Source: Trema orientale
Taxonomy: Eukaryota; Streptophyta; Magnoliopsida; Rosales; Cannabaceae
Assembly: GCA_002914845.1 (NCBI GenBank)
Contig: JXTC01000156.1
Coordinates: forward strand, 592,727-656,726
Direction of reading: 5' to 3'
Length of the DNA stretch: 64,000 bases
Under the pieces are notes generated by a model. The model worked only from the letters and a program-made list of their open reading frames with translations, had not been told where the DNA came from and ran no database searches. Numbering within the stretch: the stretch's first letter is position 1; every line of letters begins with the position of its first letter. The translations under genes and the position numbers were made by a program. This document shows, one piece after another, positions 1 through 11,667 of the stretch.

Positions 1-739
1 AACACAAGACTCGGTTTGGTTTCCTTAAACTCCTTTGTTATTTTGGTCATTATAATCATGATTATTATTATAGTAAATTAATTGTGATTTAATTTATTAT
101 GTTATTTGATTTAACTTCATGATAATTATTTTATCCAAGTTATTTGTTAAATCATATGTTATAACATGTTATTGTTATATTTTTATTTTCTAGATATATT
201 ATTACTTGCAATAGTTAAAATTGTCCAACATTGATTGCATCAAATCCCCGCAAATTTGCGTAATCGATTCTCCAATAATTTAACAAAATTAAGCTGGTTA
301 ACTATCTTATCACTTATATAAGTTAGATTTATAAGGTTAAGGAACTTCTAATAGATGTTATTTATTGGGATGTCAATTATGCAACATATAAATGTCTTTC
401 CCAGACAATGTCTTACATGTTCATACAAACAACAATTGTCCGAGCCAATGCTCGGATGGATTCATTGTCCGAGCATTTAGTCAAAGCTGCCTCAATACCA
501 ACACAAACGCCTTTAACTAGTACATACTGTGTAAGGCTGATAGCTCGCACTTACGTACTGACAATGTAACTGCTAAGTTCATCACAACCCACAATTCTAA
601 AAGAAATGCTTAAACAAGAGTGAAACTCAAAGTGAGAACACGTGAATTCGAACTCTTAAACTGAGATTGAGATGACCTAAAAAAGGTATCCTTACTACTG
701 CATCATACTCTCGGTGGTTATGTATATATATATGGGCAG
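1..739. other. AT-rich intergenic DNA, nothing recognised
   Basis: No reading frame of useful length and no repeat structure that I can support. It ends in a short TA run that abuts the first copy of the MITE cluster. Confidence 0.6.
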
Positions 740-957
740 CAATCTAATAGGTATTTTTTTTTTACGTATTATTTTGGTCAATTAAAATTTATCTTGTACA
801 ATTTTTTAATAGTAAAAAATAAGAGAGAGAAATAACATTAACGATGCACGTCTTTTTATGCACATCATTATAGCCATTAGATCACCATTAGATGATGATC
901 TAACTGCTGAAAAAAAATATGCATACATAGCTTAAAAAAAAATACCTACTGGATTGG
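740..957 (-). mobile_element. Clustered MITE, copy 1 (reverse orientation)
   Basis: About 218 bp bounded by inverted ends of the type CAATCYARTAGGTATTTT and AAAATACCTACTGGATTG. The body carries the family landmarks in reverse order: a TAAGAGAGAGAAATAACATT block, then ACGTCTTTTTATGCAC, then the near-palindromic block around TTAGATGATGATCTAAC. It is flanked by TATATA runs on both sides. No coding capacity, so it is a non-autonomous DNA element. Confidence 0.75.
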
Positions 958-974
958 CAACCTATATATAGACC

Positions 975-1227
975 ATAATCTAGTAGGTATTTTTTTTTAA
1001 TCTATCTATAGGTTTTTTCTGTTTTTTTTTTTTTTTGGGTTATTGGATCATTATCTAACAGTTACCATAATTTGAGTAATTAGAAAAAAATAATAAACAT
1101 AAATATATATTATTTAATGTTTTTCTCTCTCTACCTTTTACCCTGAAAAGACTTGTGTGATAAATTTTAATAGGCCAAAATAATACCTATAGATAGCTAA
1201 GGAAAAAAAAAAAGACCTACAGGATTG
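975..1227 (+). mobile_element. Clustered MITE, copy 2 (forward orientation)
   Basis: About 253 bp with the same terminal inverted repeats as copy 1. Forward landmarks are TTGGATCATTATCTAAC, then TTCTCTCTCTACC, then GAAAAGACTTGTGTG, then TTTTAATAGGCCA. It has an extra AATTAGAAAAAAATAATAAA segment shared with copy 3 and with the copy at 59.6 kb, which defines a sub-family. TA runs flank it. Confidence 0.75.
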
Positions 1228-1253
1228 ATGCCATATATATATAAATAGGTTTT

Positions 1254-1489
1254 CAATCCAATAAGTATTTTTTTAAAACTTATCTATAGATATTTTTTTT
1301 AACCGTTAGATCATTGATTTAACGACTACTATAATTTTAGTAGTTGAAAAATAAAATAAATAAAATAAATACTTATTGTTTAAGGACTTTCTCTCACCAT
1401 ATTTTACTATGAAAAGATGTGCGTAATGAACTTTTATAGGGCAAAACAACACTTATAAATAGATAAAAAAAAAATACCCACCAGATTGT
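1254..1489 (+). mobile_element. Clustered MITE, copy 3 (forward orientation)
   Basis: About 236 bp, the same sub-family as copy 2, with an AGTTGAAAAATAAAATAAA segment, CTTTCTCTCACC and GAAAAGATGTGCG in the same order. Ends are CAATCCAATAAGTATTTT and a decayed ATACCCACCAGATTG. Flanked by TATATATAAATA on both sides. Confidence 0.7.
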
Positions 1490-1513
1490 GCCCATATATA
1501 TAAATATGATTGC

Positions 1514-1740
1514 CAATCCGGTAGGTATTTTTTTTTTCACCTATGTATAGATATTTTTTTAGCCATTGGATTATTATCTAATGGTGATTTAACGGCTATA
1601 ATGAGGTGCATGAAAAGACATGTATTATTAATGTTATTTTTCTCTCTTACTTTTTACTATAAAAAGATGTGCATGAAAAATTTTTATTGGCCAAATTGAT
1701 ACTTATGCATAGGTAAAAAAAAAAAATACCTACTGGATTG
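1514..1740 (+). mobile_element. Clustered MITE, copy 4 (forward orientation)
   Basis: About 227 bp. It has well preserved ends (CAATCCGGTAGGTATTTT and AAAATACCTACTGGATTG), with AATGGTGATTTAACGGCTA and GTGCATGAAAAGACATG in the body. It belongs to the same sub-family as copies 1, 5 and 6. Confidence 0.75.
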
Positions 1741-1772
1741 GTGTCCTATAAATATATATATATATAGGTTGC

Positions 1773-1986
1773 CAATCCAATAGGTATTTTTTTATAACTA
1801 TGTGTAGATTTTTTTTTAGCCGTTAGATCATCATCTAATGGTGATCTAACGGCTAAATGAGGTGCATGAAAAGACGTGCATCATTAATACTATTTCTTTT
1901 TGTAAAAAATATGCATGATAAATTTTCATTGGCCAGAACGATAATTATGTATATGTATATATATAAAAAAAAAACCTACTGGATTA
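1773..1986 (+). mobile_element. Clustered MITE, copy 5 (forward orientation)
   Basis: About 214 bp. The left end CAATCCAATAGGTATTTT and right end AAAACCTACTGGATT match the other copies. The body has TAATGGTGATCTAACGGCTA followed by GTGCATGAAAAGACGTGCAT. It lies between two TATATA runs. Confidence 0.72.
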
Positions 1987-2011
1987 TACCGATATATATA
2001 ATATAGAGCAC

Positions 2012-2218
2012 CAATCCAGTAGGTTTTTTTTTTTTACCTACACATAAATATCATTTTGGCTAATGAAAATTTATTATGTATTTTTTTTTTAATTGTAAAA
2101 AGTATGAGAGAGAAATAACATTAATAATGGACGTCTTTACACACACCTCATTAGATGATGATCCAACGGCTAAAAAAAAAAAATTACCTACACAAAAGTT
2201 AAAAAAAAAATACCTATC
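2012..2218 (-). mobile_element. Clustered MITE, copy 6 (reverse orientation)
   Basis: About 207 bp, in the same orientation as copy 1 (AGTATGAGAGAGAAATAAC, then GGACGTCTTTACACACAC, then TTAGATGATGATCCAACGG). The right end is shortened to AAAAATACCTATC and runs into TATATATATAT. Confidence 0.7.
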
Positions 2219-3800
2219 ATATATATATATCTTACATATATGGAAGCACGTAAGTGCATTAGATTCAGAAGCTTCTTAGACCTGCTTGATTCACCATGTT
2301 GTATTTCTTTTTTCAAACAGCCAATCAACGGTCAACACTTTGATTTTTGTTTTTTGTTTTTTTTTTTCGTNCTCTAACAAAGCCAACGATGAGGACTAAT
2401 TTAATTTGTAGACGACTAAAGACAATATAGGTATAGAACTTTGTTCTAAACTAGCTAAAAGCATCTAAGGATTTTCTTTTTCCTTTTTTTTTTTTTTTTT
2501 ATTCTCAGTTTTAGATGTCTTTGGCGGTTACTATGTTTATTTATTTATTCATTTTGAATCAAATGTTTATTTTTGCTTTTTTTGATGTGGTTTTTAAGAG
2601 ATAATACATACACAGACCAAGTATAAGTGGGACCATTTAGGTGTCATGGTTTTCTTACACGTTTTTTTGTTATTTGTTTTGTTTTAACTGTATTTTGCCA
2701 CACGTTTTTGTATTTCTTTTTCTTTTTCCCATCTTTTTCATTGTTCACAGTCACAAATATATTTAATGAATATGATTCCAAAATTGTTTTACAAACGTAT
2801 GTTATTTTTCAATTTAGACAAAGACACAGTAAAGAGACTTTTGTATATTTGTCTTCTATTACAGTTTCTAAAATTTTCAAGTAGAGGAAAACTCAAATCT
2901 ATTAAAATTAGTAGTATATAACTTATTTTGTCCTTGCTTTGTGGCTTTAATTTAGTGTATAGAATTTTAAAGTGTTTTCACTATTTATGCACTCCTTGTA
3001 CGATCTTTTACTGAAATATAGAACGTTGGAGTTAAATTTATGCAAATTATATTACCTGGTTATTTTAAAGTGTTTTCATTATTTGTGGCTCAACGGGTCA
3101 CGTGCCTTAAACAAGCGGCATATCACTAGTGTATATATATCTATATATGTATATGCCAAGTATATAGTCCCACAAAACTAGTTTTGAGGACTAGTCACCC
3201 ATAAACAATCTGTCCATTAAAAATAGATTGGCTTTCATTAAACGATTGTGAATATTTCAGGGGCAAAAGTAGGCAGAAAATAGGCAACCGACTCAAGAAG
3301 TTATTACTAACTATAATCAAAAGTTATAAGGTCAAAAGTTATTTTTTCCCCTAAAATTAAAATATTTTAATCAATAAAAAAGTAAATTATTTCTTTCATC
3401 AAAAAGATGAAAAAAAACAAAGCCCACCAATCCTGTAAGATGAATAAATGACAATTTTTCTATACAAAAAAATTAATAAGATAATTTCTCATGTTTAGAA
3501 AATACAATCATCTATTTTATTTTTAATGGAAAAATACAATCATATTTAATCAACATGGTTTAGCGATATTTCAAAATCATATTTTTAAATTTTAAATTAA
3601 TTTAGTGATAATTGAGAGTGTCATTTATATACTTTAATTACATTTTGAAATGTCAAGACAAATATGATATACTGAAATTTGACATCAATAATCACGAAAA
3701 TGAGATTAAGACTTTTAATGACATTAATATTCTCGACATATGTGTTAAACTCAATAGTAGTAGTAAATTAAAATAAAATTATATTTTTTTATTTTATTTT
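2219..3800. other. AT-rich intergenic DNA with one N
   Basis: Homopolymer T tracts and short open frames without codon structure. A single unresolved base sits at 2371 beside a T run. I see no gene or delimited repeat here. Confidence 0.55.
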
Positions 3801-4870
3801 ACTAAGTACTGTAGTCACATAATTTGTCAAATTATGCTTAATTGTATTATATTAGTGCAAAATTTCACTAATTAATAATAAATTAACCCATTATATTGTC
3901 AAAGTTGAGCATGTACGTGAGAGAAGTAGTACTTTATTAAGTATTACAATTCACTAAACTTTGACTTTATGCTTAGTGCTCTTAAATTAATGTGAAATTC
4001 CACTAATTAGTGCAAATTCAGCCAATTTTAGTCTATATCGAGTCTGTGAGACTGATTAATAGCGTTCTTCTAAGTATTATAACTCACTAAATTGTGTTTT
4101 ATGTCTAATTATATTTATCTCATGTCAAATTTTCTTAATTAATATAAATCGATACATTTTTTTCTTAATTAATATAAATTGATTCAAATGTATTATAGGT
4201 TAAGCATGTGATATTAAGAAATTGTGTCTTACTAAAAACTATAGTCACATACTTTGTCAAATTATGCTTATTGGTGCTATATTACTGCGAATTTTCACTA
4301 ATTAATGTCAAATTAATTAATTATAGTCAAAGCTGGCCTTCCAAGAGTATGTAATAGTTTTTTATTAAGCAATATAGTCTATTACATTGTGAATTTATGC
4401 TTAATGCTCTTATATTAATTTGAAATTTCACTAATCAATGCAAAGATTAATTAATAGTATTCTACTAAGTACAATAATTACTAAAATGTATCATTATGCT
4501 CAAATGTATTAAATTAATGTTAAATTTCTTTAACTAGTAGAAATTACTGTAAATTTATGAGTTAAGTATGCCACTTTAAGAAATTTTTCTTATTAAAAGC
4601 TATAGTCACATACTTTATCAAATTGTGTTTAGTAGTATTCCATTAATCTAAAATTTTGCTAATTAATGATAAATTAATTAATTATAGTCTAAGCTAAGCA
4701 TGTGAGAGTATGTACTATAATACACTAAATTGTGAATTTATGATTAATGCTATTAAATTGATATGAAATTTCACTAATCAATGCAAATTTGTCCAATTTT
4801 AGTCTTATATAAGCATATGAGAGTAATTAATAATATAGTGCTAAGTATTACACAATCCAATGCTTGGTAT
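3801..4870. repeat. Degenerate satellite with a three-monomer higher-order period
   Basis: Three monomer types recur in the order a-b-c three times. Type a starts near 3801, 4231 and 4591 (TATAGTCACATACTTTGTCA-like). Type b starts near 3934, 4362 and 4711 (ends in TTGTGAATTTATGCTTAAT-like). Type c starts near 4070, 4465 and 4841 (CTAAGTATTATAACTCACTA-like). Monomers are roughly 105-160 bp and the trimer about 360-430 bp. Each monomer contains a CACTAATTAAT or TTAATTAAT block. The array is strongly AT-rich and diverged. Confidence 0.7.
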
Positions 4871-6012
4871 TAAATTAATGTTTTCACATATTCTTATATT
4901 AATTTATGGCTTATTTTTCCAATCATCAGTTTTTAATTTTGCTTTTATTACATAAATTCTCATTTAGAATTTATTATATTAAGATCTAATAGATAACTAA
5001 TGATGTGCTAATGATACTATATTTGTTTTTACGTCATATGGATGTAGAAATAGTGAAACGAAATCCGTTCTTTTATTTCTTGAAAATATTATCTTAACTA
5101 TATATACAAGTTTTCAAAATTTACAATATAATTCACAAAGTTTCAAACCCATTGATGGTAGAAAAACTTTAATTTTCTATGCAAAAAATTTACATGATAT
5201 TACAAAATACTAGGACCATCTTTTTTATATTTTTATTCTCCTTGTATTGATTATTTGGTATTTAGACATTCAATCTATTGCATGCATGAATAGTTGGAAT
5301 ACTGGCTACGAAAAAATATAAAACATAAGTTATCTTTATTTTTTGTTAACACAAAATTAATTACATAAAAATATATTTAGGATTTCATTTTTTTAGTTGG
5401 TCGGAAATAGTCGAGTGGTCATCAATAGTTATAAGCTTGGTATTATAATCGTACAGTAATATGATAAAATTATCAAGTGGTAAATATGTGGCAACATAAT
5501 TTAATTATGATTTTTATGATTTAATATGGTCATTAGTCCTTCCTACTTAATGTAATTTTTTGAATATTTGTTAGAATATGTTGTATTCTTTCCCCAAATT
5601 TTTTATTTTACTAGTCTTTTTCTTGTTACCTAAACATGATTCTCATGTTACTTAAGAAAATAATAATATTATATATCTTTTTACTTTTTATATGGGTGAC
5701 TAGTCACCCAATTTTACATTGTGGTACTATAACATAGCCATGTATATGTATATATATATATATTAATTAGTAAAGGGTCTATATAGAGAGGAACACAATC
5801 GTGTTGAGGTACAAACTCTTAATGCTTACTCTCTTATTTAGGTAATATTTGTACTAACTTAGACATTAGAGTCCCCTTAACAAATACCATGCTAATGCCA
5901 TTCTCAGTCTTCCAGTAGGATCATACATGTTGAGAATCTAATACCTAACATCATCTAGGTATTTAACGTCTTAAATAAACAAAAAACTTGGGGTAATATA
6001 ATATAAAGTAAG
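4871..6012. other. AT-rich intergenic DNA
   Basis: No gene recognised. It contains a short TA microsatellite near 5745-5765 and scattered homopolymers. Confidence 0.5.
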
Positions 6013-6084
6013 AAAATGAATAAATATCAGACTCTTATATTTGTTTTTAAATGAATAAATATCAGACTCTTATATTTGTTTTTG
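6013..6084. repeat. 36-bp perfect tandem duplication
   Basis: The unit beginning AAATGAATAAATATCAGACT at 6013 is repeated at 6049 without change, two copies in all. This is a recent local duplication or an assembly duplication. Confidence 0.85.
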
Positions 6085-6310
6085 ATTCAAGAATAAATCA
6101 AAATATAATTAGCCACAAGAATAATATTTTTTTTTTTCCAAAAGAAATCTAATTTACTTGGCTGAAATATATTTTGTTGGTGACTATAAAATCAGAAAGT
6201 TGAAATAAAATTCTATATATAATGTTTATGTATATGTGTGTGTCTGAACTCTGAGGATCCGTTTGGTTGTAGTAGTAGAACAGTAATGGTAATTGAAAGA
6301 GCAAATAATC

Positions 6311-7440
6311 TGTTGGCAACCTTCATGTTGCAACATGATTGGTTTCACGATCATGTTACAACATGCGACTAAATATTTGATCTGATTAGGTTTTTCAGTA
6401 TTTTCCGTATTTTTGTTTTTCAGTATTTTTCGTATTTTCCTTTTATATGCTTTAGGTCACGATTTATATAGTTGTCGATCATAAAAATTCGATCATATTA
6501 ATGTATAGATAGATTCAATTGTGTAGGAATAGGTAAGTGACTCTTACCATAATTAGTTTTGAGTATATATGTATATTTCATTAAGGAAATTCCTTTAAAT
6601 GAATATTTTATGTGCAATATCTTTTATGGAAATTTCCTTAACTCATTTGTGCTGATTCTCATTGTTTAAAGTTACTATAATTCGTGCTATAAGCTGTCAA
6701 AAAGGTTTGAGTAACTGATTGTTTTATTTCAAAAAAGTAATCTGAAAGTTTCCTTTTCTGTTACAACATGACTGGGTTGACAAATCATGTTACAACACAT
6801 GGACAAAATCAACAATTAATTTCTAGATCAGCTTTCCAAGTTTATCTTGCAAGTCTTCTAATCAACATTAAATGCTCTTAAATGTTGTTTTGCAGATTTA
6901 CGCGTGAAGGCTTGCCCTCTCACTCTATTTAAAGGCCACTCAAGAGTAGCTTTAGGTAGAGAGAGACTACTATTGTATTTCAGTTATTGACTGTAAAAGA
7001 AAAAATTTTCTTTTAGCCATATTTTAGACTTAGGAGGTGTCCTAGTTGTTTGAGTGACAGTACTTCGGGAGAGGTACTGATTGTCTTCAGGAGAAGATCG
7101 ACTTCAAGTACCTAAAGGGATTTCAGAAAAACGAAGTCAACCTAAGACGAGTGGTGCTCACTAGACACGTTGGTGAAGGAATACATCCACATTGCGATAA
7201 TCAAAAGAATGAGTTTTTTATTGTATAAATCAAATTGGTGTTTGTATTCATTTAAACTTTACTAATAGTGTTTATTCTCGGGCGTGGCCCCTTAGAAGTA
7301 GGTTATCAGGAGATAACTGAACCAAGTAAAAATATCTTGTGTTATTTTTACAATTTCCGCATTACCACCTCACGTAATTAATTAGAAATTAATTATATTC
7401 GGTAATACCTGATTAACGGACCTAATAGTAATGGTAATAG
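6311..7440 (+). mobile_element. Probable solo LTR of a Ty1/copia-type retrotransposon
   Basis: It starts TGTTGGCAACC. A TATTTAAAGG promoter box lies near 6927, and the GTGGCCC...AACTGAACCAAGTAAAAATA stretch followed by TCTTGTGTTATTTTTACAAT (about 7283-7355) is the layout of the R/U5 part of many plant copia LTRs. No reverse transcriptase or integrase frame is present. TAATC occurs just before the start (6306-6310) and at 7441-7445, a possible 5-bp target duplication, but the supposed end does not read CA, so the right edge is uncertain. Four CATGTTRCAACATG-like palindromes lie in the first 500 bp. Confidence 0.5.
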
Positions 7441-7609
7441 TAATCAGAATGGAATGAAAAAAGAATGATAATGTAATTATGTTGTTTGGCTGGAGTGGTA
7501 GAATCAGTAGTTGAATGTCTAAATGGACATTCTTATGTTTGGTTAACTGTGAAAAGGAATGGAATTAGTTGTAGTTTTAATCTTCAAATGAATATTTTAA
7601 GTTTAAATT

Positions 7610-8110
7610 ACATTTAGCATTTAATTATTTTATTAATTAAATTATTAAATTATTAAATTATTTTACATTTAGTATTATTTTTATTTTATTAAATTATTTT
7701 ATTAATTAAATTATTATTTTATTAAATTATTTTACATTTGGCATTATTTTATTTTATTTATTTTTTAAAATTATTTTATTAACTTTTATTAATTAAATTA
7801 TTATTTTATTAAATTATTTTACATTTAGCATTATTTTATTTTATTTTATTAATTTTTGAAATTATTTTATTAATTATTTTTTATCAATTAAATTATTAAA
7901 TTATTGAATTATTTTCTATTTAGCATTATTTTATTTTATAGTAGTTAAATTATTATTATTAAATTATTTTACATTTAGCATTATTTTATTTTATTTTAAA
8001 TTATTTTATTAATTATTTTTTATTAATTAAATTATTATTTTATTAAATTATTTTACATTTAGTATTATTTTATTAAATTATTTACATTTAGCATTATATT
8101 ACTTTATTTT
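7610..8110. repeat. AT-rich minisatellite with a TTACATTTAGCATTATTTTA motif
   Basis: The motif or a near copy recurs at about 7662, 7732, 7821, 7917, 7971, 8055 and 8083, separated by ATTAATTAAATTATT filler. Spacing is irregular (28-96 bp). It is almost pure A/T and noncoding. Confidence 0.7.
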
Positions 8111-8312
8111 ATTATTTTATTAATTATTTTTTTATTTATTAAATAGTTTGATTAAATGGTATTCTATTCCACCCATTTAAGGTGGAATAGAATTCCATCA
8201 TTTTTCTTTTTAATGGAAAGATTTTTCCTATTTGGACTTTCTAACCAAACAATGGAATTGGGCTATTTTGGAATTGTTTTCATTCCATTACCCCCAACTA
8301 AACGAGGCTTGA

Positions 8313-8829
8313 ATGTTTTGATGGGAATGATGAGATCATGGTTGGCTAGAGAAGAAGCGGTAAAATAGAGATAGTGGGAGAAATAAAATTATGTATAAAG
8401 GGCACAAGTCACGCCTCTCAAAATAGTAGCACACTTGCTATTCTGGACTTTGTTTCTCTTGGTAAATTTTCTGCTCTGTTTTTTTACGTTCCCGTGACCA
8501 GGTTAGATCTGCTCATGCACCCTGCTATTTGGGCCTTTAGATCAGGTCATTCGGGCTCTGTTAGTTTTTGGGAAATTAAGGTAATAAGGAGTATTTTGTC
8601 TCCACTTTACTTTTCTAGGAGTTTTTTAAAATTTCTTTTCTAAGAGCAAAAAATTACATTTCTATCAGCTTTTGGAGGAAGAGAAAATGCTCATTCTGAA
8701 AATGCCCTTATGTGATATCAAATTGTGTAACAACTTATCACAATTTTTTTGACAGCTTGTTATCTCAAATTTTTTTAAGGAATTTTTTTTAGAATAAGAA
8801 ATTTTGTTTTCCATTGTTACTAACTTCGA
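8313..8829. other. Intergenic DNA, nothing recognised
   Basis: An 89-codon open frame at 8374-8643 has no recognisable domain, codon bias or splice context, so I do not call it a gene. Confidence 0.4.
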
Positions 8830-9247
8830 AATAGTCATGATTTGTGACCCGTGGTCACAATTTTGAGACTCAAGGTCATAGTACGTTTTAAATCATTACG
8901 AATATTGTGAGATTTTATTACCGTAATTTGTACAATCTTGACATGTTATCGTGATTTGTGACTCCTAGTAATAAAATTTGCATCAATATTATAAAAGGAA
9001 GATAAGTATTATTCACTATTGGCAAACAATGACTTAGTAATATTTGTCTAATACCAATCTAATTTTATAAGAAAAACCATAATATTTTCTCTATTAGTGG
9101 TCAATATATGTGATACTAACAGTCACATAATTCATGACAGTCATAATTTTTGTGCCATGTAACCCTGATTTGTGACTACTAGTTACAAATTTTGTGTATG
9201 TCTTACAAAAGCAAAATAAGCATTCACATTAGATAACAAATTCAATG

Positions 9248-9278
<31 letters not shown>

Positions 9279-9420
9279 GATACCAATATATATAATTCAT
9301 GATAGTCATAATTTTGTGCAATGAAACCTGATTTGTGACTGCTCGTCACAAAATTTGTGCATGTCTTACAAAAATTGTCACAATTTGTGACTTTTTATCA
9401 CACAGAAAACTGTCATTGTC
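8830..9420. repeat. Array of imperfect GTGAC/GTCAC palindromes, possibly CACTA sub-terminal repeats
   Basis: ATTTGTGACnnnnnGTCACAAA-type near-palindromes recur at about 8838, 8953, 9168, 9330 and 9380, several followed by TGTGCATGTCTTACAAAA. A 30-base TA run lies at about 9251-9280. Repeated short inverted GTCAC words of this sort are typical beneath the ends of plant CACTA transposons, but no CACTA terminus is evident here. Confidence 0.45.
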
Positions 9421-9480
9421 ATAAATCAATCTAATACACACAAAAATCAGTCCCAAAATCTATTTATAGTCACAAATGTT

Positions 9481-10145
9481 AGGGTTTATGCCCTAAAAAC
9501 ATGTATATTTTGGATATTTGCTGAATTAATAAAATGACATTTTTCTATTTGAATTTGTACATAATTGGTATGTCTTTAAATATCAGAAAATCCCTAGTTT
9601 ATTTATGTAACCACAAATTTAGTATATAAGTGTTATATACATGAGGATTAAATTTATGGATAATAAACTAAATATAGTCCGTAATAATTAATTAAAGTTT
9701 GGGATCTTTAATTAAATATTATTAGTACGGTCCATTAACATTGAGAATGTAATAGTCTTATCCGGACTATTAATGTGTTGACATTACAACGGAGGTATTT
9801 TATATAATTCGATTATATAGGACTGGACCAGACATGATTTGAATCTCACATAAATTCCGTTAACTGTTGAGAGTTCAAATAATGTCACTAGATGATCATA
9901 TGTAGATCAATCTTAATCCTGAGTAGTTATAGACTCCTATTTATAACATTATGTTCTTTGACATACTTGTTAAAGATTTGTTTTTTAAACAGATCAAAAT
10001 ACTTGTATCTTGGGAGCATGATGAGATGAGTAGCTGGGAATGTAGCTTATAGATATGGAATCCATTCCTTCCATTAGGAAGTTAGAAAGATGATTCCCTT
10101 GTGTATTGATTCAGGACTTGAACAGTTTGAGTACTCAATTTATAA
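9481..10145 (+). mobile_element. LTR-like fragment running into the assembly gap
   Basis: It begins with GTTAGGGTTTATGCCCTAAA, a start resembling a class of plant LTRs, followed by noncoding, moderately AT-rich sequence. No PBS, polypurine tract or coding domain can be seen before the gap. The assignment is by resemblance only. Confidence 0.35.
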
Positions 10146-10603
10146 NNNNNNNNNNNNNNNNNNNNNNNNNNNNNNNNNNNNNNNNNNNNNNNNNNNNNNN
10201 NNNNNNNNNNNNNNNNNNNNNNNNNNNNNNNNNNNNNNNNNNNNNNNNNNNNNNNNNNNNNNNNNNNNNNNNNNNNNNNNNNNNNNNNNNNNNNNNNNNN
10301 NNNNNNNNNNNNNNNNNNNNNNNNNNNNNNNNNNNNNNNNNNNNNNNNNNNNNNNNNNNNNNNNNNNNNNNNNNNNNNNNNNNNNNNNNNNNNNNNNNNN
10401 NNNNNNNNNNNNNNNNNNNNNNNNNNNNNNNNNNNNNNNNNNNNNNNNNNNNNNNNNNNNNNNNNNNNNNNNNNNNNNNNNNNNNNNNNNNNNNNNNNNN
10501 NNNNNNNNNNNNNNNNNNNNNNNNNNNNNNNNNNNNNNNNNNNNNNNNNNNNNNNNNNNNNNNNNNNNNNNNNNNNNNNNNNNNNNNNNNNNNNNNNNNN
10601 NNN
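10146..10603. other. Assembly gap of 458 Ns
   Basis: All bases are N. Open frames drawn across it are artefacts. It interrupts the LTR-like fragment that starts at 9481, so a repeat probably caused the gap. Confidence 0.98.
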
Positions 10604-11530
10604 AATTAATACTATACACTCATATAGTCAATTGTTTTGAGAAAATTTTTGAATATTCCTGGGCCAATCTTCCGCTGCGAAAATCGTTTTAATTCCAATT
10701 CAATCCAAAATTATTTAAAAAACACACAGCATTCTACTCATTGATTATTACATACTAAAATATTCAATTTTTAACATAAACAGAGGCCATCAATGAGTAA
10801 CAACTTCATTCAGACAATTCATCAAACATATAGAAGTAATTACAGAACTATAAAGTATAAAAAACCCTTCATTCAGGCAATTTATCAAGTAAAAGGTAGG
10901 CAAAGCATAACAAAGAGTTAAAAACAAACGAAAAAAAAAAGGTAGCCAAACTTTTTTCCTTTGAAACTTGCAAGGAAGTTCTTAGTGGCAGATCGAGCTG
11001 GAGCCGAGATGTGCGTGGCTCGAAATGGATGTGTCGGTGGATATCTTATAGCTGGAGCTGGAGATGTAGGCATGGCCGCTCGAGCTGGTAGCCCAAGTTG
11101 AGGCCTCGGGGGCGGTGGAGGTCGATTTGGTTAGTAGCCTTTAGAACCGAGTCGACTCAATGAGTTCGCAAGGGTGGTAGAGAGGAGGAAGCGTCGGAGG
11201 AGGTGGAGGTGAGTTGGGCTTAGTCGGCTTGAGAGGGTCGACATAGGTTGGAAAAGGAGAGTTTGGCGTTGGTTTATGGGTTTGGCGTTGGATAATGGAT
11301 GATTTTGACTGAGATGGTATTTTGGTATTTTAGCTCCTCTTAGATTCTTAAAAAAAAATATTTGAGAATCACTCGTAAAAAAGTAAAAAAAAAAGCAAAA
11401 CACTCGTATCCCCTTAATTTCCCTTAGTTTTTGGGAGGTTTCTCCCGATGTGGTAACTGGTAACCGCTTTAATTTGATCTCTTTTATAAAATCCCGTTTA
11501 TATTCGGGGGAGGAAAAAAAAAAAAAAAAC
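10604..11530. other. Intergenic DNA with a GC-richer island
   Basis: About 10980-11260 is richer in G+C than its surroundings, with GGAGCTGGAG and GGAGGTGG words. Short frames on both strands show no domain. It may be a decayed gene fragment or transposon interior. Confidence 0.35.
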
Positions 11531-11667
11531 AGTAGTACAGTACACCACCTCATGCAAAACCCAATAGCCAATACTCACCTAACGTCAAAAACGACCCTTA
11601 GTAGCACACCACCGCATGCAAACGCCAATGGCCAATACCCACCTAACCTCAAAAAAGCGACCCTAGC
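11531..11667. repeat. Imperfect tandem duplication, unit about 68 bp
   Basis: GTAGTACAGTACACCACCTC... at 11531 is repeated from 11599 as GTAGCACACCACCGCATGC..., both units ending in CAAAAAACGACCCT-like sequence. A G-box-like CACGTG lies downstream at about 11729. No gene can be tied to it. Confidence 0.7.

Larger units (their letters stand above)
6258..8312. mobile_element. Composite DNA transposon interrupted by an LTR-like insertion
   Basis: The left edge GGATCCGTTTGGTTGTAG and the right edge AACTAAACGAGGC are inverted relatives of the CGTTTGG-type ends common to plant hAT-like MITEs. GGAATGG and GTAATGG words occur at both ends. The inside is split by the LTR-like segment at about 6311-7440 and carries an AT-rich minisatellite at 7610-8110. 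I find no transposase frame. Both boundaries are approximate. Confidence 0.4.

Noticed and set aside
3801-4870. CRISPR-like spacing in the repeat block
   Set aside because: Monomers are diverged and contiguous, without identical repeats and unique spacers, and this is plant nuclear DNA.
6258-7440. A complete retrotransposon between 6.3 and 7.4 kb
   Set aside because: There is no gag or pol sequence, only LTR-like U3-R-U5 features.
8156-8643. Two adjoining frames of 70 and 89 codons
   Set aside because: The first overlaps the right edge of a transposon and neither has recognisable features.
10090-10692. Open frames of 159-200 codons around 10.1-10.7 kb
   Set aside because: They consist almost wholly of the run of Ns and are artefacts of the gap.
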